Origin: Planctomycetaceae bacterium
Lineage (GTDB): Bacteria > Planctomycetota > Planctomycetia > Planctomycetales > Planctomycetaceae
Assembly: GCA_015485495.1 (NCBI GenBank)
Contig: WFTL01000125.1
Span: 1 to 64,000 of the forward strand
DNA: 64,000 nt
Direction of reading: 5' to 3'
In this document: positions 45,427-53,582 of the stretch, in pieces
Layout: each line of letters opens with the position of its first letter
Numbering within the stretch: position 1 is the first letter of the stretch
Position numbers and translations under genes: made by a program
The notes under the pieces: model-generated
What the model was told of the DNA's origin: nothing
Databases searched by the model: none
What the model saw: only the letters and a program-made list of their open reading frames with translations

Positions 45427-45771
45427 CTATCCGGGAAGGCCGATGTCGATGCGGGACAGACGGCACAATGTGCTGCCCGGTTCGAATCTGCGGCAGGCGT
45501 CCGGCCGCTGTTCGTAGTGGCGGCAGCGTCGCGTTTGCGAATCGAACCAGACACATGGCAGCCGGTCGAACTGCTGTCCGCCGGCGATGCGGTCCCGAAT
45601 GGGACGGAGCTGCGCGGGGGGCAGATTCCAGCGGGCTTCCTCGCCCGGTTCAAAAGGCGGCACGGGCGTCCCCATGCAGCAGGCTCCGCAGCCGCTGCAG
45701 TCATCGATGACCGGGGCCGGCAGAACCGGGATCGGCGGATCGGGAAACGGGGTACCGGAAACGTCCGTCAT
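45427..45771 (-). CDS. Short YkgJ-family Cys-cluster protein
   Basis: The 114-residue protein carries the YkgJ cluster CSGCGACCMG (about 25-34), LPCVWFDSQTRRCRHYEQRP and CRRFEPGSTLC. That makes eight cysteines placed as in the zinc- or iron-chelating family. The start at 45771 is used because the Cys cluster lies 25 residues in; an earlier ATG at 45858 would overlap the histidine kinase gene on the other strand. It is convergent with the SDR gene and divergent from the histidine kinase gene (50-base gap). Function is unknown. Confidence 0.75.
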   Translation of the reverse strand: MTDVSGTPFPDPPIPVLPAPVIDDCSGCGACCMGTPVPPFEPGEEARWNLPPAQLRPIRDRIAGGQQFDRLPCVWFDSQTRRCRHYEQRPDACRRFEPGSTLCRLSRIDIGLPG

Positions 45772-45821
45772 ACGTGTTCCGTCAGGGATGTCAGTCTGTA
45801 ATCTGTAATGAGTGAACCGGG

Positions 45822-47174
45822 ATGACCAGTTCTGACACAGAAACTCCAGGGCACACACGGCCGGCCGACAGCGAAGTCTTCGATCCGCTGGGCGAAGATC
45901 TGAAAGCGGAATTCATCACGCTGCGCATTCGCTGGCTGGGACTGGCCGTGGGTTTTTTCATTGTCAACGTCGGCAGCCGTCTGGCCGGTTCGGAACCGCG
46001 CAGCCAGCTGGCGCTCAATGCCATCCTCACCCTGGGCATCGTGTATGCGTTCGTGGATACCTGGTGGAGCTTCCGAGGGAAAGTCTTTCTCGCTCAGTTT
46101 CGCCCGGTCGTTTCCGTGATGGAAGCGCTGTTCATCGGCCTTTTGTGCTTTTTCGATGAAGGCGTGTCCAGCCCGTTTCGCTTCTATTACTTCCTGTCGC
46201 TGATGGTCTGTGCCATCCGCCACCCGCCGGCGATGACCTGGATGACGCTGGGACTGCATTCACTGAGTTACTGCGTGCTCGGCGTGACAGCCACAGACAT
46301 GAATCCCGCCACGACCTTCACTCTGGGACTGACGGTGCTGTTTCTGGCGTGGGGCACCTGGGCCATGAATGCGCTCACCTGGCTGCTGAAATCCGCCGCC
46401 GTGCGGCTGGAAACTCTGAACGCCCGGCTGCGCGACCACCAGGCGACTCTGGAATCGAAGATCGAAGAGCGAACCCGGGCCCTCCAGGAATCGCAGGCCC
46501 GCCTGGTCCAGCAGGAAAAACAGGCGGCCTTCGGCCTGCTGGCCGCCGGGATCGCTCACGAAGTGGGCAATCCTCTGGCATCGATCAGTTCCATCGTGCA
46601 GATGCTCAACCGCCGCAGCCAGGACGACTACACGGCCGGCCGGCTGCACATGGTCGACGCTCAGCTCAGACGCATTCAGAAAATCCTTCGGGAACTGGTC
46701 GGGTTCAGCAGACCGGCGTCGCAGGACGTCACCGCAGTGGATGTCCACGCAGCCATCACGGAAGCCCTGAACATCGCCAAGTACTACAAACGCTGGAAGG
46801 GCAAAACGGTTGAAACGCATTTCAGTCCCGGCATGCCCGTGATTCGCACCGTTTACGATCAGCTTGTGCAGCTCGTCCTGAACCTCATCATGAATGCACT
46901 CGACGCCACAGAAGAAGGAGCGAAAATCATTGTTCAGACAGATGTCCTGCCGGACGATGAAAAAATCGCCATCACGATTTCTGATGAAGGCCACGGCATT
47001 CCTCAGGAGCTGCAGGACAAAATCTTCCGTGCGTATTTCACCACCAAATCCACAGGAACCGGGCTGGGACTGTTCGTCTGCCAGCAGCTCGCGGAAACGG
47101 AACTCGGAGGCAGCATTGAACTGGTCCACTCCGATTCTTCCGGAACCACGTTTCGGATCCTGCTGCCTTCCTGA
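45822..47174 (+). CDS. Membrane sensor histidine kinase
   Basis: The 450-residue protein has about six N-terminal membrane segments (residues about 38-188) with no large periplasmic sensor domain. A coiled-coil linker (LNARLRDHQATLESKIEERT) follows, then a HisKA domain with phospho-acceptor His246 in GIAHEVGNPL. The HATPase domain has the N box LIMNALDA, G1 DEGHGIP and G2 GTGLGLFV. HEVGNPL with a coiled-coil is the NtrB/ZraS-like pattern. No response regulator is adjacent; the HExxH lipoprotein gene follows 40 bases downstream on the same strand. The stimulus may be sensed by the membrane helices. Confidence 0.92.
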   Translation: MTSSDTETPGHTRPADSEVFDPLGEDLKAEFITLRIRWLGLAVGFFIVNVGSRLAGSEPRSQLALNAILTLGIVYAFVDTWWSFRGKVFLAQFRPVVSVMEALFIGLLCFFDEGVSSPFRFYYFLSLMVCAIRHPPAMTWMTLGLHSLSYCVLGVTATDMNPATTFTLGLTVLFLAWGTWAMNALTWLLKSAAVRLETLNARLRDHQATLESKIEERTRALQESQARLVQQEKQAAFGLLAAGIAHEVGNPLASISSIVQMLNRRSQDDYTAGRLHMVDAQLRRIQKILRELVGFSRPASQDVTAVDVHAAITEALNIAKYYKRWKGKTVETHFSPGMPVIRTVYDQLVQLVLNLIMNALDATEEGAKIIVQTDVLPDDEKIAITISDEGHGIPQELQDKIFRAYFTTKSTGTGLGLFVCQQLAETELGGSIELVHSDSSGTTFRILLPS

Positions 47175-47214
47175 AAGTGCTGACCACCCGGTTTCCACAG
47201 GCGGACGGTTCGCG

Positions 47215-48696
47215 ATGCGCGGGCTGAGCGTCATGGTTTTTCTGCTGGTCTGCGCAGGCCTGTTCGGATGCCGGCATTCCGCGACTGATTCCGCAGAGAA
47301 TCCCGCACCGCCGGACCATTCGTCCGACCGACAGCCTGCCGACCCCTGGAAAGCCGCTGCCGCACCGGTTCCTGCTGCTTCGGAGTCGGAAACTGCTGTT
47401 TCGGAGCCCGGCATCCGTGAAAAAACTGGAAGTGTCCGGACCGGAAACACGTATCGAACCGATCAGCCGCCGTTCGAAACCGACGCGGCGGCTCTTCAGA
47501 AAAGCGGCATCCGACGACTGGATGGACGCCATGTGGTTCTGCTGACAGACCTTCCGGCAGAGGCGGTGCACGACATTCCCGGCCTGGTCGATCGCCTGTA
47601 CGATCGACTCAGCCGGGACTGCGGCAGCCCGGCGGAAGAACGAAGCGGATCTGTGTTTCAGGCAGTCATCTGTCTGATGGAGGATCCCGAGCGTTTCCGG
47701 ATCGCGGGCCTGTTTCCGGATGAAGCCCGCCGAATGAAACACGGCCGACAGATCGGCTACCGCGCCTGGGTCCGCGTGCAGGATACCGACTATTACACGC
47801 GGCACCTTGTCCTGCACGAGTTCGTTCATGTCTATATGACGTGCGATGTGCTTCTTTCCGACCCGGCTCCCCGCTGGTTTGCCGAAGGTGTCGCCGAACT
47901 GTATGCCACTCATCAGACGTCCGAATCGCAGGTCCGGTTTGCCGTTCTTCCGTCGTCGTTCGAAGGCTTCGACGGATGGGGCCGGATTTCGTCCGTTCGC
48001 CGGCAGCGCCGGAATGCCGAAGAGAACGGCGCCCCGGTTCAGTCGCTGCCCTCCCTGGCCCAGGTGATGTCGGACCAGCCGGTGACATCAGCCGATGGAG
48101 ACGGGTATGAGTGGTGGTGGGCACTGGCGTGGATGCTCAGCCGCCATCCGGATTATGCGCTCCACTGGCACAACATGTGTCAGGGGCGGTCCGGCACGTC
48201 TGTCCGGAATTCTCCCATCACAGTCAACGGCCCCCTGTCCGGCCGACTGGCCGCCGACTGGCTGCTGTTCGCCGACACTCTGTGTGAAAATTTCGACCCG
48301 GACCGGTCCTTCTGCCGCCTCGCAGAACATCGCGATTCCCCGTCCGATACGCTCTGCGTGCAGGCGGATCGAAGCTGGCAGGACACCGGCTGGGACATCC
48401 CCGCGGGGCAGGCGGTCGTCGTGGAATGTTCAGGACGCTGCGTTCTGCGGACAACCACGGCACCGTGGGATGCCGGACCGGACGGTATCACGCTGGAGTA
48501 TCATCGAGGTCAGCCGCTGGGACGGCTTCTGGCGGTCTTTGTCGCCCCGGACGGTATCTCCACCCGCTTCCCGGCAGGCCGATCTGCCGTGCTGACACCG
48601 GAATTCGGCGGACGCCTGTGGCTTCAGATCAACGACAGTGCCGCTTCCCGAAGCGACAATCGGGGGGAATACACGGTCCGCATCCACCGACCATGA
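47215..48696 (+). CDS. Lipoprotein with HExxH metallopeptidase-like domain
   Basis: The 493-residue precursor has a lipoprotein signal (VFLLVCAGLFGC, Cys about residue 19), followed by a Ser/Ala/Pro/Glu linker. The middle domain has HEFVHVYM (the HExxH zinc motif, about residue 205) followed by PRWFAEGVAEL. The Glu downstream of Trp-Phe-Ala is the third-ligand pattern of peptidase MA-like gluzincins. About 130 C-terminal residues are beta-rich. I cannot name the family with certainty. The start at 47215 is chosen for the signal peptide; the frame is open upstream inside the kinase gene. It lies 40 bases after the histidine kinase gene. Confidence 0.75.
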   Translation: MRGLSVMVFLLVCAGLFGCRHSATDSAENPAPPDHSSDRQPADPWKAAAAPVPAASESETAVSEPGIREKTGSVRTGNTYRTDQPPFETDAAALQKSGIRRLDGRHVVLLTDLPAEAVHDIPGLVDRLYDRLSRDCGSPAEERSGSVFQAVICLMEDPERFRIAGLFPDEARRMKHGRQIGYRAWVRVQDTDYYTRHLVLHEFVHVYMTCDVLLSDPAPRWFAEGVAELYATHQTSESQVRFAVLPSSFEGFDGWGRISSVRRQRRNAEENGAPVQSLPSLAQVMSDQPVTSADGDGYEWWWALAWMLSRHPDYALHWHNMCQGRSGTSVRNSPITVNGPLSGRLAADWLLFADTLCENFDPDRSFCRLAEHRDSPSDTLCVQADRSWQDTGWDIPAGQAVVVECSGRCVLRTTTAPWDAGPDGITLEYHRGQPLGRLLAVFVAPDGISTRFPAGRSAVLTPEFGGRLWLQINDSAASRSDNRGEYTVRIHRP

Positions 48697-48719
48697 CGGG
48701 CATCCGCACCATGGTCTGG

Positions 48720-49151
48720 TCATCGTGCCCGCAGAAACGCTTCCTCGGTCCGGCCGGCAGTGCGGGCTGCCGTTGAAGCCGGATGCTGTGACCGGGAACG
48801 CAGCCGCGCTGTGAACGGTGGCAGCTCGTCCAGAAGGTCCCATGCGTCCGCATCGGGATCACCCCGATGGTCCAGAGCACGGATTTCTCTGGCGACGAAC
48901 TCCGCGTTTCCGGATTCGATTTCTTCCGCCACTGCCTGCAGAGCCTGAAACACGTGAGCCCGGGCAGACGACCGTTCCTGAACGCGGGCGGCCAGAAATC
49001 CGCCGGCAGCCGACAGGATGGTCATCAGGACAACGAAGGTGCCGCCGCACCAGTGCCGGATCCAGCGAATGTCCCGGGAATCGCCCACGCACCAGCCCCA
49101 GAAACTCCAGCATGTCATCAGCACCAGAATGGCGGCGACCACGATCAGCAT
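48720..49151 (-). CDS. Small membrane protein, unknown function
   Basis: The 143-residue protein has two N-terminal hydrophobic helices (LIVVAAILVLMTCWSFWGW and GGTFVVLMTILSAAGGFLAA). An Arg/Glu/Ala-rich helical cytoplasmic part (QERSSARAHVFQALQAVAEE, about 57-80) and an Arg/Ser-rich tail follow. Two membrane helices then a helical cytoplasmic tail is a sensible protein layout, so I accept it, but no family is recognised. It is convergent with the HExxH lipoprotein gene (22-base gap). Confidence 0.55.
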   Translation of the reverse strand: MLIVVAAILVLMTCWSFWGWCVGDSRDIRWIRHWCGGTFVVLMTILSAAGGFLAARVQERSSARAHVFQALQAVAEEIESGNAEFVAREIRALDHRGDPDADAWDLLDELPPFTARLRSRSQHPASTAARTAGRTEEAFLRAR

Positions 49152-49463
49152 CGAAGAACTCCTGCAGGCAGCAGGCCAGCGAATTTCAGGGCAGATTCAA
49201 CCGACGATTCGACCCGACCGTTGGTTATATCGACCTGGGCCCCCTGGGAACGGGAGTCCGGAGACGCCGCTCCGGTCGGTTTCCTGGCGGCCGGTCAGGT
49301 TGTGTGACGACCGCGGCGACGCGTTTCCCGCTGAGAGGTCGTGTAGAAATGACAATCTGCACGGGAATGATGTAAGAAATGCAGGCCCAACGGCGGACCG
49401 TCCCCGACACAGCACCAACAGACGACTGTCGACGCAACCCGTGTCCTGCCTGTAGGTTACGAT
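49152..49463. other. Intergenic stretch upstream of hairpin array
   Basis: About 310 bases between the small membrane protein gene and the hairpin array. No credible reading frame was found. The sequence TGTAGGTTACGAT (49451-49463) directly precedes the first hairpin and could include a -10 box, but no convincing -35 partner is seen. Confidence 0.4.
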
Positions 49464-49557
49464 GCGGGTTCGTATCCCGCCTCGGAATAGCGCCCTATTG
49501 GACCGGCATTTGCTGCCGGTGGATTCCGTCGGCGAAAGGATTCGCCGGCGGCGAATC
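49464..49557 (+). promoter_or_regulatory. Array of four consecutive perfect hairpins upstream of an HExxH gene
   Basis: H1 pairs GCGGG with CCCGC (49464-49480). H2 pairs AATAG with CTATT (49486-49499). H3 pairs ACCGGCA with TGCCGGT (49502-49520). H4 pairs CCGTCGGCGAA with TTCGCCGGCGG, 11 base pairs with one G-U (49526-49551). The segment TTCGCC in H4 can instead pair with GGCGAA at 49550-49555, giving an exclusive alternative stem (49539-49557). The array ends 33 bases before the ATG at 49590 and may be a regulatory leader or a small RNA. Confidence 0.45.
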
Positions 49558-49589
49558 ATCAAGAGTGGAACCCAACCTGTGGGCCGAGC

Positions 49590-50792
49590 ATGGATGCTCT
49601 GAATTTCCGGACCCTGCTGGTGTCCGTGACGCTTCTGATCAGTACCGGCGCTTCGCACCGAACGGCGAATTTCGTGGTGACCGCTTCCAGCCCGGCTGAA
49701 GCCCGGGCGGTGGGAAGAGCTGCGGAAATCTATCGGCGCCGCCTGGCACTCTACTGGACGGGACGGGAACTGCCCCGATGGGAACGTCCCTGTACGATCC
49801 GAGTGAAATCCGGCGCTCTGGGAGCCGGCGGGCAGACGACGTTCCAGTTCATGGGGACACAGGTCGGAAACTGGCGGATGTCCGTTCAGGGATCTTCAGA
49901 ACGGATTCTGGATTCGGTTCTGCCGCACGAAATCAATCACACGGTGTTCGCGTGTTATTTCCGGAGGCCGCTGCCGCGGTGGGCGGATGAAGGAGCGTCG
50001 ACTTTGTTCGAACACCGTTCTGAACAGCAGATCCAGCTCGATCGCCTGAACAGAGTGACCCGCAGTGGACGAGGCTACATTCCGCTGAAACGGCTGCTGA
50101 ACATGAAGCAGTACCCTTCCGATCAGCGATCCATGCTCATTCTGTACGCTCAGGGATTCGGCCTGGTCGATTTTCTCATGTATCAGGGCGGCCCGAAAAC
50201 GTATCTGAAATTTCTGAATGACGGCCATCGCTACGGCTGGGAGAACGCCATCCGGCGTCACTACAACCACGAAGGCATCGACGCTCTGGAAACCGACTGG
50301 AAAAGCTGGGTCCTGGCCGGCATGCCCAGGTACGGGCATGCACCGGAAGAACTTGTGGCGATGATCCATGCGACCACCCGCGATGTGGCCCGACCGGTGG
50401 CGGCCCGGGGGCGTTCACGGAGACAGCGTCCGTCCCGGCCGGCAGCCGAGTCCGGCCGGTTTCCGGGATCACGTGAACTCGATCCGCCGACGACGGCATC
50501 CCGTCCACAGCGGTCTGCGGCAGACACCGCAGCCGTCGAAGCCCCGCTGCCGGTGAAGACTTCCGAACAGGTCCCGGACGGCCCCATCGTACCGGCTGTA
50601 TTCGGTTCCGGCCTGCTGCCGTCGGATTCCGCAACAGTTTTTCCGGAAGGCAGCCATCTGGAACCAACGGGGCATCGCGAAGCACTGCAGCAGCCGAAAC
50701 CCGAACAGATGCTTCTCCCCTGGAAACGCAGCCGGGAATCCGGTGCCACCCCGCAATGGGCCGGATTTCCGGGACAGAAAGGATTGTTCTGA
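49590..50792 (+). CDS. Secreted HExxH (peptidase MA-like) protein
   Basis: The 400-residue precursor has a short hydrophobic signal (LLVSVTLLISTGAS). In its core domain, HEINHTVF (HExxH) is followed by PRWADEGASTLFE, again the gluzincin/peptidase-MA pattern with a downstream Glu. The last 150 residues are Arg/Ser/Pro-rich and likely disordered. It has the same catalytic layout as the lipoprotein at 47215, but the two sequences are clearly different. The ATG at 49590 is used; no strong Shine-Dalgarno precedes it. A strong terminator hairpin lies at 50883. Confidence 0.75.
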   Translation: MDALNFRTLLVSVTLLISTGASHRTANFVVTASSPAEARAVGRAAEIYRRRLALYWTGRELPRWERPCTIRVKSGALGAGGQTTFQFMGTQVGNWRMSVQGSSERILDSVLPHEINHTVFACYFRRPLPRWADEGASTLFEHRSEQQIQLDRLNRVTRSGRGYIPLKRLLNMKQYPSDQRSMLILYAQGFGLVDFLMYQGGPKTYLKFLNDGHRYGWENAIRRHYNHEGIDALETDWKSWVLAGMPRYGHAPEELVAMIHATTRDVARPVAARGRSRRQRPSRPAAESGRFPGSRELDPPTTASRPQRSAADTAAVEAPLPVKTSEQVPDGPIVPAVFGSGLLPSDSATVFPEGSHLEPTGHREALQQPKPEQMLLPWKRSRESGATPQWAGFPGQKGLF

Positions 50793-50882
50793 TCCCGGCG
50801 AAGGACGTGAGTCACCCTGTGACCCGCTTCACCTTTCTCCTCCTGAGTTGATGCAGTTCTTCGCTCTGTGGCGTTTCCAGCC

Positions 50883-50927
50883 GGCGAGTCACCAGTCCCG
50901 CATGGTGGCTCGCCTTTTTTCTTTTCC
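50883..50927 (+). terminator. Rho-independent terminator
   Basis: GGCGAGTCACCA (50883-50894) pairs with TGGTGGCTCGCC (50903-50914), 12 base pairs with one G-U and an 8-base loop, followed by TTTTTTCTTTT. This is the clearest intrinsic terminator in the window, for the HExxH gene. Confidence 0.85.
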
Positions 50928-51177
50928 GTCGTGATGTTATGGGCGCAGGGATGGCCTGTGTGTCATCCGGTGAGTCTGAATGGGATCGGTGGAGAGCTTT
51001 GATCCTGAGCCAGAACGAATCCTGATCGCGAAATCCCCACGCCTGAGCGTCCTGTCCTGTTGTTCGTCCCTTCCAGTGGCCTCCCTCTCGTTCCGGGAGA
51101 GGCCCGGGGATGAGCGGGCCCGGTGAGGGACGGACTGCTTCAGCGTGGCGTTCGCCGGCTACGGATTCAATAAGAAC

Positions 51178-51205
51178 GGGGCGAACTGCACTGGCAGTTC
51201 GCCCC
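51178..51205 (-). terminator. Hairpin after groEL
   Basis: GGGGCGAACTGC pairs perfectly with GCAGTTCGCCCC around a four-base loop (12 base pairs). On the minus strand it lies 63 bases past the groEL stop and is followed by GTTCTTATT, a weak T-rich stretch. Confidence 0.65.
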
Positions 51206-51267
51206 GCATCGGTCGGAAAACGCATCGGTGACAGAGGGCCCGTTCGGCTGCGGACCCTCAAACCGGA

Positions 51268-52887
51268 TCAGTACAGTTCTTCGTCGCCACCGCCGGCAAC
51301 GCCGTTCTTGCTTTCCTTGGGTTTTTCGGCGATGAGAGCATCGCTGGTCAGCAGCAGGGTGGACACGCTGGCAGCATTCTGCAGAGCCGCACGCGTGACC
51401 TTTTTCGGATCGATGACACCGGCTTTCACCATGTCTTCGAACTTATCGGCGGCAGCGTTATAGCCGACATTGCCTTCCTGCTCAGCCACTTTCTCGCAGA
51501 TGACGCTTCCGTCGACTCCGGCGTTGTCCGCGATCTGCGTCAGTGGTGCCCGGCAGGCCCGCACGATGATGTTGTAGCCGACCTTTTCGTCGTGGGTCAG
51601 GCGGCCCGGTTTGACGGCCGTGGAGGCCCGCAGCAGGGCCACACCGCCGCCCGGCAGAATGCCTTCTTCCACTGCGGCCCGGGTGGCATGCAGAGCATCT
51701 TCCACGCGTGCCTTCTTTTCCTTCATCTCGCTTTCCGTGGCCGCGCCGACATTGACCTGAGCCACGCCGCCGGCCAGCTTGGCGATCCGTTCTTCCAGCT
51801 TTTCGCGATCATAATCGCTCGTGCTGTTTTCCAGCTCCCGCCGAATCTGTTCGATGCGGGCCTGGATGTCGGCCTTCTTTCCTCCGCCTTCGACGATGGT
51901 CGTGTTGTCCTTGTCGACGACAATCTTGCGGGCCGTACCCAGATCCGTCAGTTCGATGTTTTCCAGCTTCACTCCGAGATCTTCGAAGATCGCCTGGCCA
52001 CCCACCATGATGGCGATGTCCTGGAGCATGGCTTTGCGGCGGTCTCCGTAGCCCGGTGCCTTGACGGCGGCCACCTTGAAGGTGCCTCGCAGCTTGTTGA
52101 TCACCAGCGTCGCCAGAGCCTCGCCTTCGACGTCTTCGGCGATGATCAGCAGGCCCTTGCCGCTGTTGACGACCTTTTCCAGAACCGGGACCAGATCCTT
52201 GATGTTGCTGATTTTCTTTTCGTGAATCAGCACGTAAGCATCTTCCAGCACGCACTCCATGTTTTCAGAATCCGTCACGAAGTACGGCGACAGATATCCG
52301 CGGTCGAACTGAAGTCCTTCCACGACTTCGAAGTTCGTTTCCAGACTTTTGCCTTCTTCCACGGTGATGACGCCGTCCTTGCCGACGTGTTCCATGGCGT
52401 CCGCGAGAATCTGTCCGATTTCCGCATCGCCGTTGGCTGCCACCGTGCCGACCTGAGCAATCGCTTTACGCGTGCGGCATTCGGTCGCCATGTCCGCAAG
52501 CTGTTCCACGATGTCTGAAACAGCCTGATCCATGCCCCGCTTCATTTCCAGAGGGCTGACACCGGCCACGACAGCCTTCAGGCCTTCCTTGTAGATGGCT
52601 TCGGCCATCACTGTTGCCGTCGTGGTTCCGTCTCCGGCCACATCCGACGTCTTGCTGGCAACTTCGCGCACCATCCGGGCGCCCATGTCTTCGAACTTCT
52701 CCGACAGTTCGATTTCCCGCGCCACCGTGACGCCGTCTTTCGTGACCGTGGGCGACCCGAAGCTCTTTTCAATGATGACATTCCGCCCTTTCGGTCCGAG
52801 TGTGACTTTGACGGCACGTGCCAGTCGGGACACACCCCGCCGCATCGCTTCCTGGGCTTCCTGGTCGAAGGCGATCATTTTGGCCAT
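51268..52887 (-). CDS. groL: 60 kDa chaperonin GroEL
   Basis: The 539-residue subunit forms the double-ring ATP-dependent folding machine. It has the canonical start [13 protein letters not shown], the nucleotide-binding [22 protein letters not shown] and [16 protein letters not shown], and [16 protein letters not shown] in the equatorial domain. The C-terminus ends in GGDEELY without the repeated GGM tail found in E. coli and many other GroELs. AGGAG lies 10 bases before the ATG at 52887. The groES gene is upstream on the same strand with an unusually long 297-base gap that contains a terminator-like hairpin. Planctomycetes often have several groEL copies. Confidence 0.97.
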   Translation of the reverse strand: MAKMIAFDQEAQEAMRRGVSRLARAVKVTLGPKGRNVIIEKSFGSPTVTKDGVTVAREIELSEKFEDMGARMVREVASKTSDVAGDGTTTATVMAEAIYKEGLKAVVAGVSPLEMKRGMDQAVSDIVEQLADMATECRTRKAIAQVGTVAANGDAEIGQILADAMEHVGKDGVITVEEGKSLETNFEVVEGLQFDRGYLSPYFVTDSENMECVLEDAYVLIHEKKISNIKDLVPVLEKVVNSGKGLLIIAEDVEGEALATLVINKLRGTFKVAAVKAPGYGDRRKAMLQDIAIMVGGQAIFEDLGVKLENIELTDLGTARKIVVDKDNTTIVEGGGKKADIQARIEQIRRELENSTSDYDREKLEERIAKLAGGVAQVNVGAATESEMKEKKARVEDALHATRAAVEEGILPGGGVALLRASTAVKPGRLTHDEKVGYNIIVRACRAPLTQIADNAGVDGSVICEKVAEQEGNVGYNAAADKFEDMVKAGVIDPKKVTRAALQNAASVSTLLLTSDALIAEKPKESKNGVAGGGDEELY

Positions 52888-53054
52888 GACTGCATTTCTC
52901 CTGTTTTCTGCTCTTTCAGCAGGACACACGAAACGGAAAACACTGACATCGTTCCCCTGACGGCCGCAGCCGACAGGATCGGTCAAAGCACCGGACAGGG
53001 ACCCATCAGACGGTCGTCAGGCGGCACTTCTGACCTGCCAGGCATTCCTCAAAA

Positions 53055-53074
53055 GCAGCGGATCACGCCGCTGC
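53055..53074 (-). terminator. Terminator-like hairpin between groES and groEL
   Basis: On the minus strand GCAGCGG and CCGCTGC enclose six bases (7-base-pair stem) and TTTT follows. It lies about 110 bases past the groES stop and about 170 bases before the groEL ATG, so it could attenuate groEL relative to groES. Confidence 0.5.
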
Positions 53075-53184
53075 ACACACTGAATTCACTGTGATTCCGA
53101 ATGATTCCGCTCACGGAAGATTCCAGACCGCGGTCCGGCAACTGTCTCCGCCGGAAACGGGTTCTCGTCAGCCGGATGAACCCG

Positions 53185-53499
53185 TCACACGGTCGCCAGA
53201 ATGTCGCTCTCCCGCAGCAGCAGGTAGTCTTCATCCCCCACGCTGATTTCGTCGCCCGCGTACGAACTGAAAATCACTTTGTCACCTTCCTGAACGGTCA
53301 GAGCGATCCGTTCGCCCTTGTCGTTGACGTGTCCGTCTCCCACCGCCACGACTTCGCCGCGCTGCGGCTTGTCTTTGGCCGTGTCCGGCAGCACGATCCC
53401 GCCGGCCGTCGTTTCTTCCGCTTCTGCACGCCGCAGAACAACCCGATCTCCCAGCGGGACAATGCGGATGCCGCCGGAAGGCCCCTTCTTCTTCGCCAT
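53185..53499 (-). CDS. groS: 10 kDa co-chaperonin GroES
   Basis: The 104-residue co-chaperonin has [12 protein letters not shown] near the N-terminus and the mobile-loop segment [37 protein letters not shown] and [14 protein letters not shown] follow. All are standard for GroES, which caps the GroEL ring. Two adjacent ATGs exist (53502 and 53499); the second has better spacing from AGGAG (6 against 3 bases). A short basic N-terminal extension ([10 protein letters not shown]) precedes the domain. No CIRCE operator was found in the leader; instead there is a long stem-loop. Confidence 0.95.
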   Translation of the reverse strand: MAKKKGPSGGIRIVPLGDRVVLRRAEAEETTAGGIVLPDTAKDKPQRGEVVAVGDGHVNDKGERIALTVQEGDKVIFSSYAGDEISVGDEDYLLLRESDILATV

Positions 53500-53524
53500 C
53501 ATTCTCTCCTGACGTCATTGGAAC

Positions 53525-53582
53525 CGGTTCTCATCGGCCGTCCGGAATTCATTCCAGGCCGAATGGCACCATCTGAGAACCG
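53525..53582 (-). promoter_or_regulatory. Long bulged stem-loop in groES leader
   Basis: CGGTTCTCA (53525-53533) pairs with TGAGAACCG (53574-53582), 9 base pairs. Inside it TCGGCC (53534-53539) pairs with GGCCGA (53557-53562), and GGAA (53544-53547) with TTCC (53552-53555). In the minus-strand transcript the structure ends about 15 bases before the groES Shine-Dalgarno AGGAG. The TTCTC segment could also pair with GAGAA that overlaps the Shine-Dalgarno box. It might be a heat- or ligand-responsive leader. Confidence 0.4.

Larger units (their letters stand above)
50793..51267. other. Intergenic region between convergent genes, holding two terminators
   Basis: This 475-base stretch has no credible gene. 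It contains the plus-strand terminator at 50883-50927 and the groEL-side hairpin at 51178-51205. Nothing else was recognised. Confidence 0.6.

Noticed and set aside
49451-49490. T-arm-like sequence GCGGG-TTCGTAT-CCCGC resembling part of a tRNA
   Set aside because: The loop has T at the conserved A58 position, and no matching acceptor, D or anticodon arm lies upstream.
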